The position numbers and the translations under genes were made by a program. This document shows positions 50,460 to 61,567 of a DNA stretch of 64,000 bases, one piece after another. Within the stretch, counting starts at the first letter, position 1, and each line of letters starts with the position of its first letter. The stretch comes from Sarcomyxa edulis. Taxonomy: Eukaryota; Basidiomycota; Agaricomycetes; Agaricales; Mycenaceae. The stretch is from the NCBI GenBank assembly GCA_009761415.1, contig QUOL01000002.1, forward strand, positions 1,488,001-1,552,000. Reading direction: 5' to 3'. The notes under the pieces were generated by a model that worked only from the letters and a program-made list of their open reading frames with translations, had not been told where the DNA came from and did not search any database.

Positions 50460-51380
50460 ATGGACAACGACTATTTCTCGATAGACTCGATCCTTGCAGA
50501 AAATCAGGTCAGATAACGTCTATCCATTCATCTTTCTTTCATTGTGCTGAAATATCGCCAAAGAAATTACAATGCACATTCAAATATGATTTACCCGACA
50601 TGGGCCACTTGGCTGGAGGCTCTGAGCGCGACGTACGCGATCTGTATGTTTATTATCGTCCAAACTTCTCTTATTGACGCGTCTTTTCCCAAGATTAAAG
50701 CCCTGAGCAAGGTGCAGATACCCATATGGCTGGCTTATACCATTATTTTTTCGTTCGTCCTTCGAAACACTCGATTCAACGAGTCCTGGTTCAGCTGATG
50801 TCCTCTCAGGGATTGGGCAGACTTCAATATCCCACCAGCTTTCGGCTCAAAAGTCCGGAATGCTCTCAAGGCCGACGCGAAGAGCGTGCGACTAGCTGGT
50901 CTTGTGGGCGCTGGAGGATTGTGGTATGGCTTTGGAAAGACGATCATGGAAATGCAAGTCGTGGCTCTGAACACGTCTTTAACTAGCAATTAATGGACTT
51001 GGCCACTTAGACTGAGCGATGATCAAGCTAATAATATGTCAGAGATGTTGACAAAGGTGACTTGGTTCCGTTCTTATATCCTCGCTGCTATCAGATGCTC
51101 ATTCTTCCTAGACCTTTAAAGAACGTCTTGTTGAAGTCATCGACCAAGCGCAACATTTCGCAGCATTGGGAACGGGTGGGGGAAGTGGTAGTGCTAGTGG
51201 TGACTCTGCGCAGACATTTAGAGAGGGACTCGATGGGACAGAACGTGAACGTGCGTACACCTCTATTGTTCGAGTCCTGACCTACTAAACTAATATTTAC
51301 GTTCCGTAGTGTTCGCCCTAGCTCAGGAAAGTGCGAAACGAACAAAACTGTGGTATGAGGGAATTGAGAAAACAAGATGA
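50460..51380 (+). CDS. PSF3: GINS complex subunit Psf3
   Basis: GINS joins Cdc45 and Mcm2-7 to form the CMG replicative helicase. The start MDNDYFSIDSILAENQ (50460-50507) is the typical Psf3 opening, so it is preferred over an in-frame upstream ATG at 50373. Exon 2 (50564-50632) gives KLQCTFKYDLPDMGHLAGG. Later exons give IKALSKVQIPIWLAYTIIF, DWADFNIPPAFGSKVRNALK, SVRLAGLVGAGGLWYGFGKT, and after an intron with a GC donor (50954-51010) LSDDQANNMSEMLTK. The end is TFKERLVEVIDQAQHFAALG, a Gly/Ser linker, and ELFALAQESAKRTKLWYEGI. Stop 51378-51380. Length is normal for the family. Confidence 0.9.
50954..51010 (+). other. GC-AG intron in PSF3
   Basis: The exon ends ATGGAAAT; the intron begins GCAAGT and ends CCACTTAG. 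Splicing gives ME-ILSDDQANNM; the closest GT donor (four bases on) leads to a stop. GCAAGT is the consensus of GC introns. Confidence 0.75.
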
Positions 51381-51416
51381 GCTATACATAACTTGAAGAT
51401 ACTGTTGACATACGTG

Positions 51417-51756
51417 TTATGATTCCTTCTTCGCCTCTCGCGTCTTTTCTTCTACCTCCCCGTCCTGTCTATCCTCTGCCGGTGGCAAGGGTGTATTCTT
51501 TAGTTCATTTACGAACCTATTTTTATAACCATGTAATGTATGTATCACTCCTAGTGTTGTCGTCCACGTACCATTTCACACTTGCCCACAAAGCCAACTC
51601 AATTGCTGTGAGCGCAAATATATGTATGTTTCCCGATGTGAGATATGCCAACGATATCAAGACGAGTAGAAGGAAGGTGAATGCCCCATCGAGGACGAGA
51701 AGGAATCTTGGGTCGAGAGACGAGCCTGGTTTCAAGACATCGGAGAAGGACTCCAT
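51417..51756 (-). CDS. PKR1: V-ATPase assembly factor Pkr1
   Basis: Small ER membrane protein needed for assembly of the V-ATPase V0 sector in yeast. Two exons, 51756-51572 and 51516-51417, join in frame to 94 residues. The start MESFSDVLKPGSSLDPRFLL, the two-helix hairpin LLVLDGAFTFLLLVLISLAY and LTSGNIHIFALTAIELALWA, and SVKWFVNELKNTP across the junction match the fungal Pkr1 family. The tail is charged (GEVEEKTREAKKES). An unspliced ORF starting at 51846 overlaps TFC1 and lacks the conserved tail, so it was not used. It is divergent from TFC1 with 59 bp between the start codons and convergent with PSF3. Confidence 0.87.
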
Positions 51757-51815
51757 GCGATCGCGTGTCTCTTTCCTCGATCGACGACCCTCTTTAGCTC
51801 CTTTTCTCGGCAAAG

Positions 51816-54097
51816 ATGGAAGAAACAGAGCCACAACCCTCAACATCTACGCGTCCTCCTGCAGAATCAAATCCACCTTCAAATCCACATACAGCACCCG
51901 AACGAACTCTCCCTACAACGCCATTCTATTCTGTCGAATATCCAGGTTATGTACTTCCTACCTCGGTACCTCGGGCTGTTCGCAATCTCGGGGGCCAATC
52001 CAGTCTTGATACCGCCTTCAAACGAACCGCAAGTAAGACGGACGCATTAGTAGAACTCACGCTTAGGCCCGGAAACCCTTTCGCGCATCCAATTCCTGGG
52101 GATGTGGTTCCTACAAGCAACATCTTGCTCAAAGTAGTCAAGAGGAAGAGGAGGAAGATAGACGGGCAAGCGGATGATGTATCGATTGGGGAGTACACTA
52201 CTGAAGCTGTAGGTGTCATACCCAAGACGCTACGCTTTCGTGGTCAGTACTACCGACCATCGCTTGAGGTTCTGGTCGTGTTAACGCATTTCTGTTTGTA
52301 GGAATGGCCGATTTTCAGTATCAGCCTCCTGCAGACGATCCTATCACACAGCTTCGTCTAGCCATGGAACGGATGGACGGTGTGTGTACTATATGCATTC
52401 TACATCTGCTCGTATACTCACAAGACCCTATCTTTCGCGTATAGCGGAATTCATCAGAAAATATAAGATGCCTGAAGAGAAAGAAGACTATATGGTCCCA
52501 GATGACCGGTCTAAACCTTCCAATCACAGTACCGAGGATGTCGACATGAACCTTGATCCACAATTGATGAACGAGTCCCAAGAGCCATCTACCTCCGCAA
52601 CTGAAAATGACCCAGAACCAGTGGCTGGGATGAGAAGCAACCTCAGGTTATTCCCTCCACCGATATTCAGTCGACAAGCGGTACCATTAGCCTATAAGTA
52701 AGCTCCCTACTTCATCATTGTGTTCTTCCTGACTGACTGGAAATCCAGTTTCAAGGCGAATCCTGCGTCCGTGATAACGACGAGCGTAGACCCGGAGACT
52801 GGTGAAGAAAAGAAGAGGATGATCAACAGAATGCGATGGAAAGGATTTGGCCCTGCTTGTATCAATTTCTCTGACGCTTCCGTTCGTGCTCTTGCCCATT
52901 TGGCGGATCTACGACTAACGTTCTCCAATTTACCAGGTCCCAGACAAACCACCTCAGACGACTGTCGAAGAACTTCATAGCGAGCGTGATAAGAGCATTC
53001 TAGAACGACTCAAAGAGGTATGTCATATCTATAGCATGCATCTGTTCGAGAATTCGCTAAATCGCGGTCTTAGCTGTTCGAAGAGCGCGCAATATGGACA
53101 AGAGGGTCCCTTTATAACCAGCTCACTCCAGGACAGACGAGAGATATCACCAAGTGCGTCTATGCTAAATCCAAATCATATACTCATGCCAATATACGCT
53201 ATTGCATAGCTCGAAAGCACTCCTCCCGCTCGTGTGTTATGTTTTCCAAGATGGTCCGTGGCGTGACACACTGGTCCGGTTTGGTTACGACCCACGGAAA
53301 GAACTCGATGCTAGATTGTGAGTCATCATCTTCGTCTCATAGAACTTTGCCACTTACCGCGCCACACAGTTATCAGCGGCTTTACTTTCGTAATGCTAAT
53401 CACCCGATTGCCCGCCCATCTGTTATCACCCGTCGTCAGGACCGGAACATGGCGAATTTGCAGAACAAGGCGCTTGAGCAAAGTACGGAACGCGAGGAGG
53501 ATCGTAGGTGAGGACTGTTCTTCGTGTCATATTATGTTGGGTGAATACTAAAATTATGAACGCAGGGCATCGCACATATTTGACGGACAGACTATCACGA
53601 AAGAGACAGCTGCGTTCCAGCTATGTGACATTACCGATCCTATGCTGAAAGACATGATCGAAGATACATCCGAACTTCGGGAGACATGCAATGTAAGTCG
53701 ATCGACGCAGCTATACCCCGAAGGTCATAGTCTCTGATGTTCATTGCCCTTTTGCACACAGGAACGAGACGGGTGGTATACTACCCACGGATTAGAGCGC
53801 ATCAAGACCGTGCTCCGACACAAGTTCTTTTCGTTACTTGAAGGGCATGCCCCTACGGACGAAGAATGCGAAGCTTTGCTGGTGGCGACTGAAGGCACGG
53901 CTCGATCGCATACTTCGAGAGGTAAACTGAAGCACGGTAAACATAATATGGCCAAGGGGGCGTTGAGGCCTGAGGATGCAGCGGTTCGTTTGCGCCTTTT
54001 ACTTCCTTTTTCATACCGCTGACGAGATCTCTAGGCTCTGAGGTTGAGAGCGACTCTGGAAAGGAATGCGAAAGGTTTACAAGGCCAGTGGCAGTAG
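51816..54097 (+). CDS. TFC1: RNA polymerase III general factor TFIIIC subunit 5 (tau95-like)
   Basis: Subunit of TFIIIC, which binds the A box of tRNA genes and recruits TFIIIB. The N-terminal part after MEETEPQPSTSTRPP has YSVEYPGYVLPTSVPRAVRN then LGGQSSLDTAFKR and LTLRPGNPFAHPIPGDVVPT with ILLKVVKRKRRK, typical of the tau95 dimerisation/TPR-contact region. Then come FRGMADFQYQPPADDPITQ, LRLFPPPIFSRQAVPLAY, the conserved MRWKGFGPACINFSDAS, TRGSLYNQLTPGQTRDI, LVCYVFQDGPWRDTLVRFGY and DPRKELDARLYQRLYFRN, followed by an acidic-basic C-terminus with QLCDITDP. About nine introns. Stop at 54095-54097. The subunit numbering follows the human name GTF3C5 and yeast Tfc1. Confidence 0.85.
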
Positions 54098-54418
54098 GTG
54101 GAGTTGGCTCAAGCGATGTATGATCGGGGATGCTTTTCCCGAGCTTTTTCCTGCGCAGACCATGTTCTTGAGCGCGCCGAAATAAACCACACTCACAAAC
54201 GGCATCACAACGACATTCTGATGTTTTGAAGGTTTTTGTCTTTTTCGGTGAAGAGCCATAGGTAGGTGCATAGAAGGCGCATGATTGGGGAGGCGTCATA
54301 ATAAGTCGGTAGTAGCCTCTCATCTCTCGGCCAAAGAAAGTATCTCATATCTCCCAACCGCCTGACCTGAAGCTAAGATGGAATCACAACGCAAAATACA
54401 CGGGATTGTATTTTTCTA
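54098..54418. other. Convergent intergenic region between TFC1 and eL29
   Basis: About 320 bases shared by the two 3' ends. No exon was seen. Confidence 0.5.
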
Positions 54419-54879
54419 TCATGACGAGACTGCTGCGTGTTTTGCTGCCAATCGGGCCTTGACCTGTGTAATGTATGAGAATCGAGTCGGAGAGTGAGGT
54501 GTGGCTGGACTCACAGATCCACTGGAGGCATATCTGGCGTTACGGCGGAACTAGAGAACGCGAAAACAGTGGAATCAAGTCAGTGATCTATGTCCCGTTC
54601 ATTCTAACAGGACAGCCAGCCAAAGACAGACCTTGGCATCAACCTAGAAAACGCATCGTCAGACTCAAATTTTTCGCATTCCGAGACAAAGTAGGGATAT
54701 ACGTACACCCTTCAGCGACCGTGTGCGACCGTTAATTGGCTTTCTGATACCATTTTTGTGGGCCTTCTTGTTCTGGTTGTGATTGGTATGACTGAGAAAG
54801 AGATAGATTTCCAGCGCGGTCAATTACACCCATTCAATAGACGATGAACAGCAACTACACACTTCTTGGATTTGGCCAT
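54419..54879 (-). CDS. RPL29: 60S ribosomal protein eL29
   Basis: Very small basic large-subunit ribosomal protein. Five exons, 54879-54863, 54791-54707, 54643-54632, 54550-54515 and 54463-54419, total exactly 65 codons including the stop, each junction GT-AG. The 64-residue product reads MAKSKNHTNHNQNKKAHKNG, IRKPINGRTRSLKGVDAK, FRRNARYASSGSVKARLAAK and HAAVSS. This agrees with the highly conserved start MAKSKNHT(x)HNQ(x)KKAH(x)NGI of eL29 and with its RSLKGVDAKFRRNARYA middle. Exon 3 is only 12 nt (VDAK). No reading frame of useful length covers the gene, so it is invisible to simple ORF calling. Confidence 0.93.
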
Positions 54880-55693
54880 GGCAACGACGAGGACTTGAGC
54901 TTGTACGGTGAGGACGATTGACGATGAGCACGACCTCTCCAAAATCGGTCGGAGTTTGGAATTCTCGGAGATTTCCGTTAACTGTGCAGTCGTTCTCGGC
55001 AGGCGCGTCTTGAGTTCGTGGTTTGCTTCCTCCCGTCATGTGGACTTTGGATTTCCCTCTTTGTGTCGTTATCTGTGCGCTTGTATCCCTGGATCATTTC
55101 TGTCAATGGACCCGACGAACGAGGATCATAGGCCTCCACACCGCGATACACCTCCGATTTCCGTGGAACTAGCCACTTGCGTACTTACGCTGGCAAAGCC
55201 TCGCGGCCTTGGATGTACATGTGGGGTTCAATACCCGCGAACGAACAGACTCGATACGCCGCAGTGTACCTCTTTCAAGCAGTCACATTGACTTTGCATC
55301 GTATCTCATCATGTTATACTTAGCTCTCCATTTGGCGCCGTACCGTTATCCCATCCCTGTTACCGGAACCTGTCCCGAATACAATGCTGTTTTTGTCAGT
55401 ATTGACATCGATATCTGTTGATGAAGGTGTCGACTTCTATCAGTGTGATGCAGGAATACTATCCAGTCCCGAGTCCGATAAGTAGATGCGTGTAAGTATA
55501 TACATGATCAAGTCCGACACAGGCAGTTGGTGGCATCAAAAGCACGAATAAGTCAATCGCAGTGCACCTCTAATTACCTTAGTAGTCAACCGCATCCCTC
55601 GAAGAACATCTGCAGGTACTTATGAAGTATGGAAGGAACCTCTTCCGACTGGGGTAGTATTTGTAAATGATTCCCGTCACCCTGCATTTCGTG
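54880..55693. other. Intergenic region between eL29 and the membrane protein gene
   Basis: Includes the eL29 promoter on the left and the 3' end of the leftward gene at 55694 on the right. A 127-codon rightward ORF at 54908-55291 lacks splice-consistent extension or family resemblance. No accepted gene. Confidence 0.5.
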
Positions 55694-56830
55694 TCATCCA
55701 TCGCGACCGTGTGCAGACGATAGATGTGTAGGAGCCGATTCGAGTGAATCAAATGAAGCCTCTGAATCCGTCGGTGAATGTGGCCGCAGAGGAATTGTTC
55801 TAGCAGAACCTATCTCGTGCCCGTGATACGAAGGTGGGGCGGGTATATAGGGAGGTGGAGGAGGTTGCCACGGAGATGGTCTGCGTAGGGTATCGGGATT
55901 CCGTTCTAGTTCTTCCATCTCTCTTTGCAACCTGTGACGGTTGATAAATGCCTCGACTCTGTCGCGATGTGGTGTTTTCCTGTAGCTATAGAGGCAACGG
56001 ATGAAACCGAGAGCGAAGATGAGACCTGCTAGACCTCCAAGTACTTCGAAAACGATGGCTATAGGAGCCTGGTGATGACTAGAATGAGTTGGAATCGCAG
56101 ATGGAGAGATCTGAGGCAGATGGGTATGTATTGGATTGAATGAATGAGTAAATGGGTTGACATGTGGAGCAGATCGAGTGGTGATAATATTAGGGAAGGA
56201 ATGTGTCGTCGCCGACGTAGCATGAGGTCGAGCTTTTGAGGTAGAATTGTGTGCGAGCGTTGCGGTAGAATTGGAATGTGATTCGCTGCTAGCCTGAGTA
56301 CTGGCCGGAATACTAGCCGACGAGGATTCCGCACGCGATGTAGAACCGGTAGTAGTCGTCAGAGCTTGCGTATCAGCTTTAGTCGCTGGTGTAGCAAGCA
56401 GCCTGTAGAAGAATGTCAAAAGATCCGTGTGGGCACGAGATAAGGTTGGTATACATACTTTGGGAGAAGAAGATAGAATCCGAGAACTCTGAACGGTGCA
56501 AAGAGACGCATTGTACATACGTAACAGAGTTTCGTCTACTTGAGAATAGGATATGAGAGAGTTCAATCCATTAGAGGGGAGAGGTTGTTGAACGCGAATG
56601 TGCAGCGTCGCACGATTCGAGTTGGTGAATCTTGATGAATGCTTTTTCCGGCTACCTACAAGGTGGCAGTTGAGACGAGAATAGACCTGTGTGTAAGCTT
56701 GTATGTACCGCAGTGACTTGACCGCGAGACTGATGTTCTGATGGGGATACCAATAAGTTATAATAAGAAGGACCAGTGGAGGAGGAGAAGGTGATGGTCG
56801 GCTGAACCGTGACAGGGGCTTTCACCTAAT
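55694..56830 (-). CDS. Single-pass membrane protein, Ser/Thr-rich outside, unknown; 5' end unresolved
   Basis: The best-supported part is 55694-56640. It reads RATLHIRVQQPLPSNGLNSL and ISYSQVDETLLRMYNASLC, then a long Ser/Thr/His-rich linker (for example SAESSSASIPASTQASSESH), one transmembrane helix (IAIVFEVLGGLAGLIFALGF then IRCLYSYRK) and a cytoplasmic tail with an amphipathic helix (HRLQREMEELERNPDTLRR), poly-Pro and LRPHSPTDSEASFDS. Upstream exons probably include PTITFSSSTGPSYYNLLVSP (about 56720-56830), but I could not find a splice chain to a convincing signal peptide, so start and first exon are open. The outside/inside layout resembles fungal surface sensors with one helix, but no named family is recognised. 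Confidence 0.5.
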
Positions 56831-57003
56831 TTGTTTTGAAGAATCGGATCCGTGGGAATATCCCGGACATGGCGGCCGTCGCCGAAACAAGCCGTGACTT
56901 AGTCATCTCGGATCGGGTCTGACTACAACCGAGCATGTCCGCTAATTTGAGTGCTTACAAGTTAGCTGACCTCCGCTTTCACCTCGGTCTCTACTTTATT
57001 CAG

Positions 57004-57014
57004 TATATATATAT
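57004..57014 (+). promoter_or_regulatory. TATA-like element upstream of RIB1
   Basis: TATATATATAT lies 34 bases before the RIB1 start codon, within a CT-rich leader. The short distance means it may act as a core promoter with a very short leader, or be incidental AT sequence. Confidence 0.35.
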
Positions 57015-57047
57015 TCTGTCTTTTACAATCACCTCCTCATCACCATC

Positions 57048-58601
57048 ATGAACACCGCCCGCTCAGCTGCTCGACATCATCGCTGCGACACTCACGGTGA
57101 CCAGGATGCAGCCCTCCTCGACCTCCTCACAGGTCCATCTCTATCTCCTGCAAAGGCAGCCAATGCACTCTTCACAAGACGAGACGCTCACCTAGACCCA
57201 CTACTCATCGCTGCAGTAGCAGCGTCTGGTCCACATGTCACCCGAAATCACTACCAGCATGATTTCTTTCCAGGGGTCATGCTCCCACAGGCAGAGGGTT
57301 CATGGGATTGGACAAAGTTTACCGGAGAGGATTCAGCATCTCTCAAGCAACAGACTCCGAAACGACTCACCTACGTCAGCAGACAAGCCCCTCGCAGATT
57401 ACGACTTCAAGGCTCTTTTTCCGAACACACCAAGGAAAATGGCAACCCTCGTGAGATCGATCCGCCTGCATTGGATAACCCCCACACTCCAAAGAAACGA
57501 CGCTCGTCACTGGTCAACACCATAAACGTTCCTGCTGATACCGATGCGAACCAACACCGGACCCAGTCCATTCCCGAGGCAATCCATTCTCATCTCAAAC
57601 CTCGTACAGCTGCGCCATTGGAGGTCAAATGCATGGCCCGAACTCGTATACCCACTCCCCACGGACCGGCGTTCCTCCACCTATACCACAATAATCGCGA
57701 TAACAAGGAACATCTTGCCATTGTCGTCGATTCGGCGCAGTTTACCGAGAGCAATGCTCTCTCGGCTCCTCCTATTCGCTCACGATCATTGGATGCCGTT
57801 TGGAGTGAGGACGAAACAGAGATGGACCGAATAACACGGGGCGCATACGTCGGCAGACTATCATCAACTTCGCAGCACCCTTCGGCCCCCGCCTCCCCAT
57901 CCCATTCATTCAACGACGGAATCCCGTCTCCACTCATACGAATCCATTCCGAATGCTTCACTGGCGAGACAATAGGAAGTCTGCGCTGTGATTGCGGCGA
58001 ACAACTGGATGAGGCCATTCGACTCATTTCTCAACCAATAACCCTGCCTCCGTCTTCTGCCTCCTCCTCGCCCTCCACCATTCCAGGCCGAGGAGCTGTG
58101 ATATATCTCCGACAAGAAGGCCGAGGCATTGGTCTCCTCTCCAAAATACGCGCGTATAATCTCCAGGATCTTGGACACGACACGGTCACTGCGAACCTGA
58201 TGCTCGGACATCAGGCGGATGAACGAGGGTACGAGATTGCCGTAGCCATTCTGCGCGACTTGGGACTTGGGTCCGAGTCCAAGTCTGATCAGGGTGCCGA
58301 GGGTGTGCGAGTGTTGACGAATAACCCTGACAAAATCCAGGCGTTGGAGAAAGAGGGGCTTAGGGTGGTGGAGAGGGTTCCGATGATACCACGCAGTTGG
58401 CAGGGTCGGTCAGCGCATCTCGTATCGACGACCCCTCCCTCTTATATTCCGGAGAAGGATGGTGTTGACGAGAAGGTGACTGGATCTATCTATCCCGATA
58501 AATCGGTCTATGGCGAGGATTTGGACCGCTATCTGCGAACGAAGGTGTTGAAGATGGGACACATGCTGCCTCTCTGGTTGGAGGATCCAGAAACGATATA
58601 A
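57048..58601 (+). CDS. RIB1: GTP cyclohydrolase II
   Basis: First step of riboflavin synthesis: opens and dephosphorylates GTP to the diaminopyrimidine intermediate, releasing formate. The single 517-codon ORF has no intron, unlike nearly every neighbour. The N-terminal 200 residues are weakly conserved and may be disordered ([20 protein letters not shown]). The catalytic domain begins near [20 protein letters not shown] and has the zinc site [15 protein letters not shown] within [20 protein letters not shown]. It also has [60 protein letters not shown] and the C-terminal [14 protein letters not shown]. These are the GCH2 signatures, in order. Ser-rich inserts interrupt the domain after ISQP and before GRGAV. 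It is longer than yeast Rib1. Confidence 0.93.
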   Translation: MNTARSAARHHRCDTHGDQDAALLDLLTGPSLSPAKAANALFTRRDAHLDPLLIAAVAASGPHVTRNHYQHDFFPGVMLPQAEGSWDWTKFTGEDSASLKQQTPKRLTYVSRQAPRRLRLQGSFSEHTKENGNPREIDPPALDNPHTPKKRRSSLVNTINVPADTDANQHRTQSIPEAIHSHLKPRTAAPLEVKCMARTRIPTPHGPAFLHLYHNNRDNKEHLAIVVDSAQFTESNALSAPPIRSRSLDAVWSEDETEMDRITRGAYVGRLSSTSQHPSAPASPSHSFNDGIPSPLIRIHSECFTGETIGSLRCDCGEQLDEAIRLISQPITLPPSSASSSPSTIPGRGAVIYLRQEGRGIGLLSKIRAYNLQDLGHDTVTANLMLGHQADERGYEIAVAILRDLGLGSESKSDQGAEGVRVLTNNPDKIQALEKEGLRVVERVPMIPRSWQGRSAHLVSTTPPSYIPEKDGVDEKVTGSIYPDKSVYGEDLDRYLRTKVLKMGHMLPLWLEDPETI

Positions 58602-59253
58602 ACGCGTCTTTTCACTGAATTGTATACATAAAAAGTAAAACGAATGTCAGTAATCCATATTGCTCTAGATCTTGGGATTTATTTTGTTATCCTTATTCCT
58701 CATACCAGTAGCACCGGTACATTGAACGAACTTCGTACTTATATATCATAGAGAATTTTGAAGCAATAATTTGCCAGTTGAAAACATGCGAGCGAGCGGA
58801 TGCGCAGTAGGATGAAATAGTTATTTTCTTCGAATTTTGGTTCCGTCGTTCTATCCTCCGCACTGTCATGAGCGAGTATATCAACGCGTATTTCCTGGTC
58901 CTCGAGCGTTCGTACATGGATGGCAAGATGAGAACGGTGTATCGGTGAGTCTGGGTGGGGCCGTCGTTGCCTCGTGGCTCGACCGGCCTATTGCCCGAAT
59001 AGGAACGAACGCCTTCTCTGCAAGTTCGTACGGCTAACGTTTCCACTCCAACATTCACGGGACTTGACCGTATAAAATAACACTCTACCTAGTCTCCTTC
59101 GACCTGGACATTTCTTCGTACATTCGCTCCTCTTTGCCTTAGCTGCCAGTCTACAGCTTACATATTTGCACCGCCTTTCACACAAGGCCACTTGAAGCCG
59201 CCGGTCTTTTCTCAACAACCACTTCCTACAGCTCTCTCTACATTTGAACATTC
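58602..59253. other. Intergenic region between RIB1 and GH17 gene
   Basis: Holds the RIB1 3' end and the GH17 promoter, including a TATA-like GTATAAAATA at 59071-59080. The leftward ORFs within it are short and have no family features. Confidence 0.55.
59071..59080 (+). promoter_or_regulatory. TATA-box-like element for the GH17 gene
   Basis: GTATAAAATA about 175 bases upstream of the start codon at 59254, in an otherwise unremarkable promoter. Confidence 0.45.
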
Positions 59254-61220
59254 ATGCCTACTCATTACGAGAGCATCGAGACAGGATGGAATGGGCATCA
59301 GGTTGCCACCAAGACACGCCGTTCTAAATGGATTGTGAGTGCTCGCCCAGCCTGGGAGGCTGCATACGGTAGTCTGCATACTGAATACGCTCTTCGACTA
59401 ACGTTTTGTACAGGTAATTGGCTCTATTGTCGGTCTACTAGGTCTCATTGCCATTGGAGTGGGCGTCGGTGTGTCCGTGTCCAATCATAAATCCAACAAA
59501 GTCGCGACCTCGGGCTCCTCCTCATCGTCTGCATCCACTGGAGTCAACCAGACCGACCCTAATGACCCAAGCACCTTTGTACACGATACGAATCTACACC
59601 AATCGTTTTATGGCTTAGCTTACACTCCCGAGGGAAGTCAACTCCCTAACTGCGGTAATACGTTGGGTAAGTGGGCATATCAACTTGAAGCACGTTGACA
59701 CTGAAATTCGATTCGTGAATTCAGAGAATGTCATTGCGGATGTCCAAGTAAGTCGAAGTCGAACGCTCGTGTAGTGTTTGAGCTAAGCTCACCGCACATT
59801 TCCTAATATAGCTTATGTCTCAATTGACGAAACGGATTCGCCTTTATGGCGCTGATTGTAACCAGTCGGCACTAGTCGTGTGTATTCGTTTCTTCACCGT
59901 CAAACAAAACAAATATTCTGAACAATTCCTATGCGCAGCTCGAGGCCATCAAGCAGACTAAAGTCGACATGCAGGTATACCTTGCCAACTACCCTGTACC
60001 TGACGATAACACGGCGTACACCCGTCAACGCGACGAGATCAAGCAAGCCATTCAGACTTATGGTACCGATCATATAGCGGGAGTCACGGTCGGAAATGAA
60101 TTTATGCTCGAGTATGTTTTGCTTCTCTCAAGTCCAGACTGAGAGAAAAAATAAACTGATGTCTGGCTGATTGTGTTATAAAGCTACCTCACAGCCCAGA
60201 GTGCCACCGATCCTAATGGCCCTGTCGGACAGCAAGGTGCGTATGGTTGTTGCATCTAGAATGTGAGATTCACTGACCTTCTTTCCAATAGCTTCTGCCA
60301 TGCTCCAAGCTGACATTGCGGACACGCGCTCTATGCTCGCAAGTCTCAACCTTGACAAGACTCTGCCTGTCGGTAACGCCGATGCTGGAAGCTACTTTAG
60401 CACGGATGTTCTCTCCAGCATAGATTACGGCGTGCGTCAATGTCCAGATCTTTCGAAACGCATTGCATCACTCACAGGCATGTCTTACCCGTAGATGTCA
60501 AACGTGCATCCGTGGTTTGCTAGTGTAGATATCCAGGATGCCGCTGGGTGGACCGCAGACTTTTTCCAGGAGAACAACGTCCAGCCTGCTAGTTTGTTGA
60601 GCAACAAGCCTACTATGTATATTGCGGAAACTGGTTGGCCAACGGTTCGTCTCCATCCAAGATATCTACTTTTCAGCATTCTAATATCACCATGTAGCAA
60701 TCGTCCGATGTCGCACACGCAAGCGACGGTCCTTCAACCGCTTCGGAAGCTAACCTACAAGTATGTTTATTGTATCATGACTTGGAATCGAGTTGACTAT
60801 CTTTGTCTGTGTCTGATAGATATTCCTCGATACTTTCGTATGCCAAGCTAACCAGAATGGCACAGGCTACTTTTTCTTCGAGGTATGTTCTCACCATAGC
60901 AGCCTTTTTGCGTAGCCTCACATCATTTTCTCCTTCTAGTTCTTCGATGAGCAATGGAAGGTTTGTCTTATTCTTTTGTAATTTTAGATTGTTGACTGAC
61001 CGAACAATGCTCTTACAGGACGCCCAATTCGGTGGTGTCGAGGTAAGCTTGATTTTGGTGGTCTGTAAGGCCGTACTGAATTTCTTCTGTCGATGTAGGG
61101 TTGGTGGGGACTGTTCCATGCCAAGTAAGCGCTCATGCCACCTAAATTGTGTCCCAAACTGATCCAGTCTCCAGCCGCACCCTGAAAGCGGTCACCATTC
61201 CGGATTGTACATCACCTTGA
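59254..61220 (+). CDS. Glycoside hydrolase family 17 beta-1,3-glucanase, type II membrane anchored
   Basis: Likely acts on cell-wall beta-1,3-glucan at the cell surface during wall growth. Exon 1 gives MPTHYESIETGWNGHQVATK and a basic TRRSKW-I, then exon 2 a transmembrane anchor (VIGSIVGLLGLIAIGVGVGV) and a Ser-rich stalk, so the catalytic part faces outside. Catalytic-domain exons give SFYGLAYTPEGSQLPNCGNT, LMSQLTKRIRLYGADCNQ, LEAIKQTKVDMQVYLANYPV, GVTVGNEFMLE (acid/base Glu in GNEF), LPVGNADAGSYFSTDVLSSI, MSNVHPWFASVDIQDAAGWT, NKPTMYIAETGWPT (nucleophile Glu in ETGWP), and the end RTLKAVTIPDCTSP. More than ten introns. Stop at 61218-61220. Confidence 0.88.
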
Positions 61221-61567
61221 GAAGGACACTACTATTCACTCATGTAACACGAACAATATTTTTTATTCTGCAGTCTTTCCTTCCGCTATTCTCCTCGTTC
61301 TTTTCTTCGGCCACACGGACCTTTTGCTTTGATACTATCCGATTTACGAGCATGTAACGTTGCACATATCTATACCTTTGTCCACAAGGATAACCTACAG
61401 ACTTTCTATATACCTTAGCCTACCTATGATGCAACAGGCCTAGATTCAAAATGCAGTACAAGACATTTTATGTAATAGCGTCTAGTCACCTCCCCACTGC
61501 GGCCTCCTTCGAGTTGAGAGCGGACAAACTTCTGGAATAACGCACCGCCTCTCACACCGGTCTTGTC
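61221..61567. other. Intergenic region between GH17 gene and VPS17
   Basis: About 350 bases, CT-rich at the left and AT-rich around 61380-61480. It holds the GH17 3' end and the VPS17 promoter. No exon was seen. Confidence 0.5.

Noticed and set aside
51523..51846. Longer leftward PKR1 ORF starting at 51846
   Set aside because: It would overlap TFC1, adds a basic leader not seen in Pkr1, and its end lacks the conserved KWFVNEL tail gained by splicing.
54908..55291. 127-codon rightward ORF near eL29
   Set aside because: Cys/Pro-rich chance frame with no neighbouring exons or known motif.
58988..59251. 87-codon leftward basic ORF before the GH17 gene
   Set aside because: Arg/Cys-rich chance frame overlapping the GH17 promoter; no family match.
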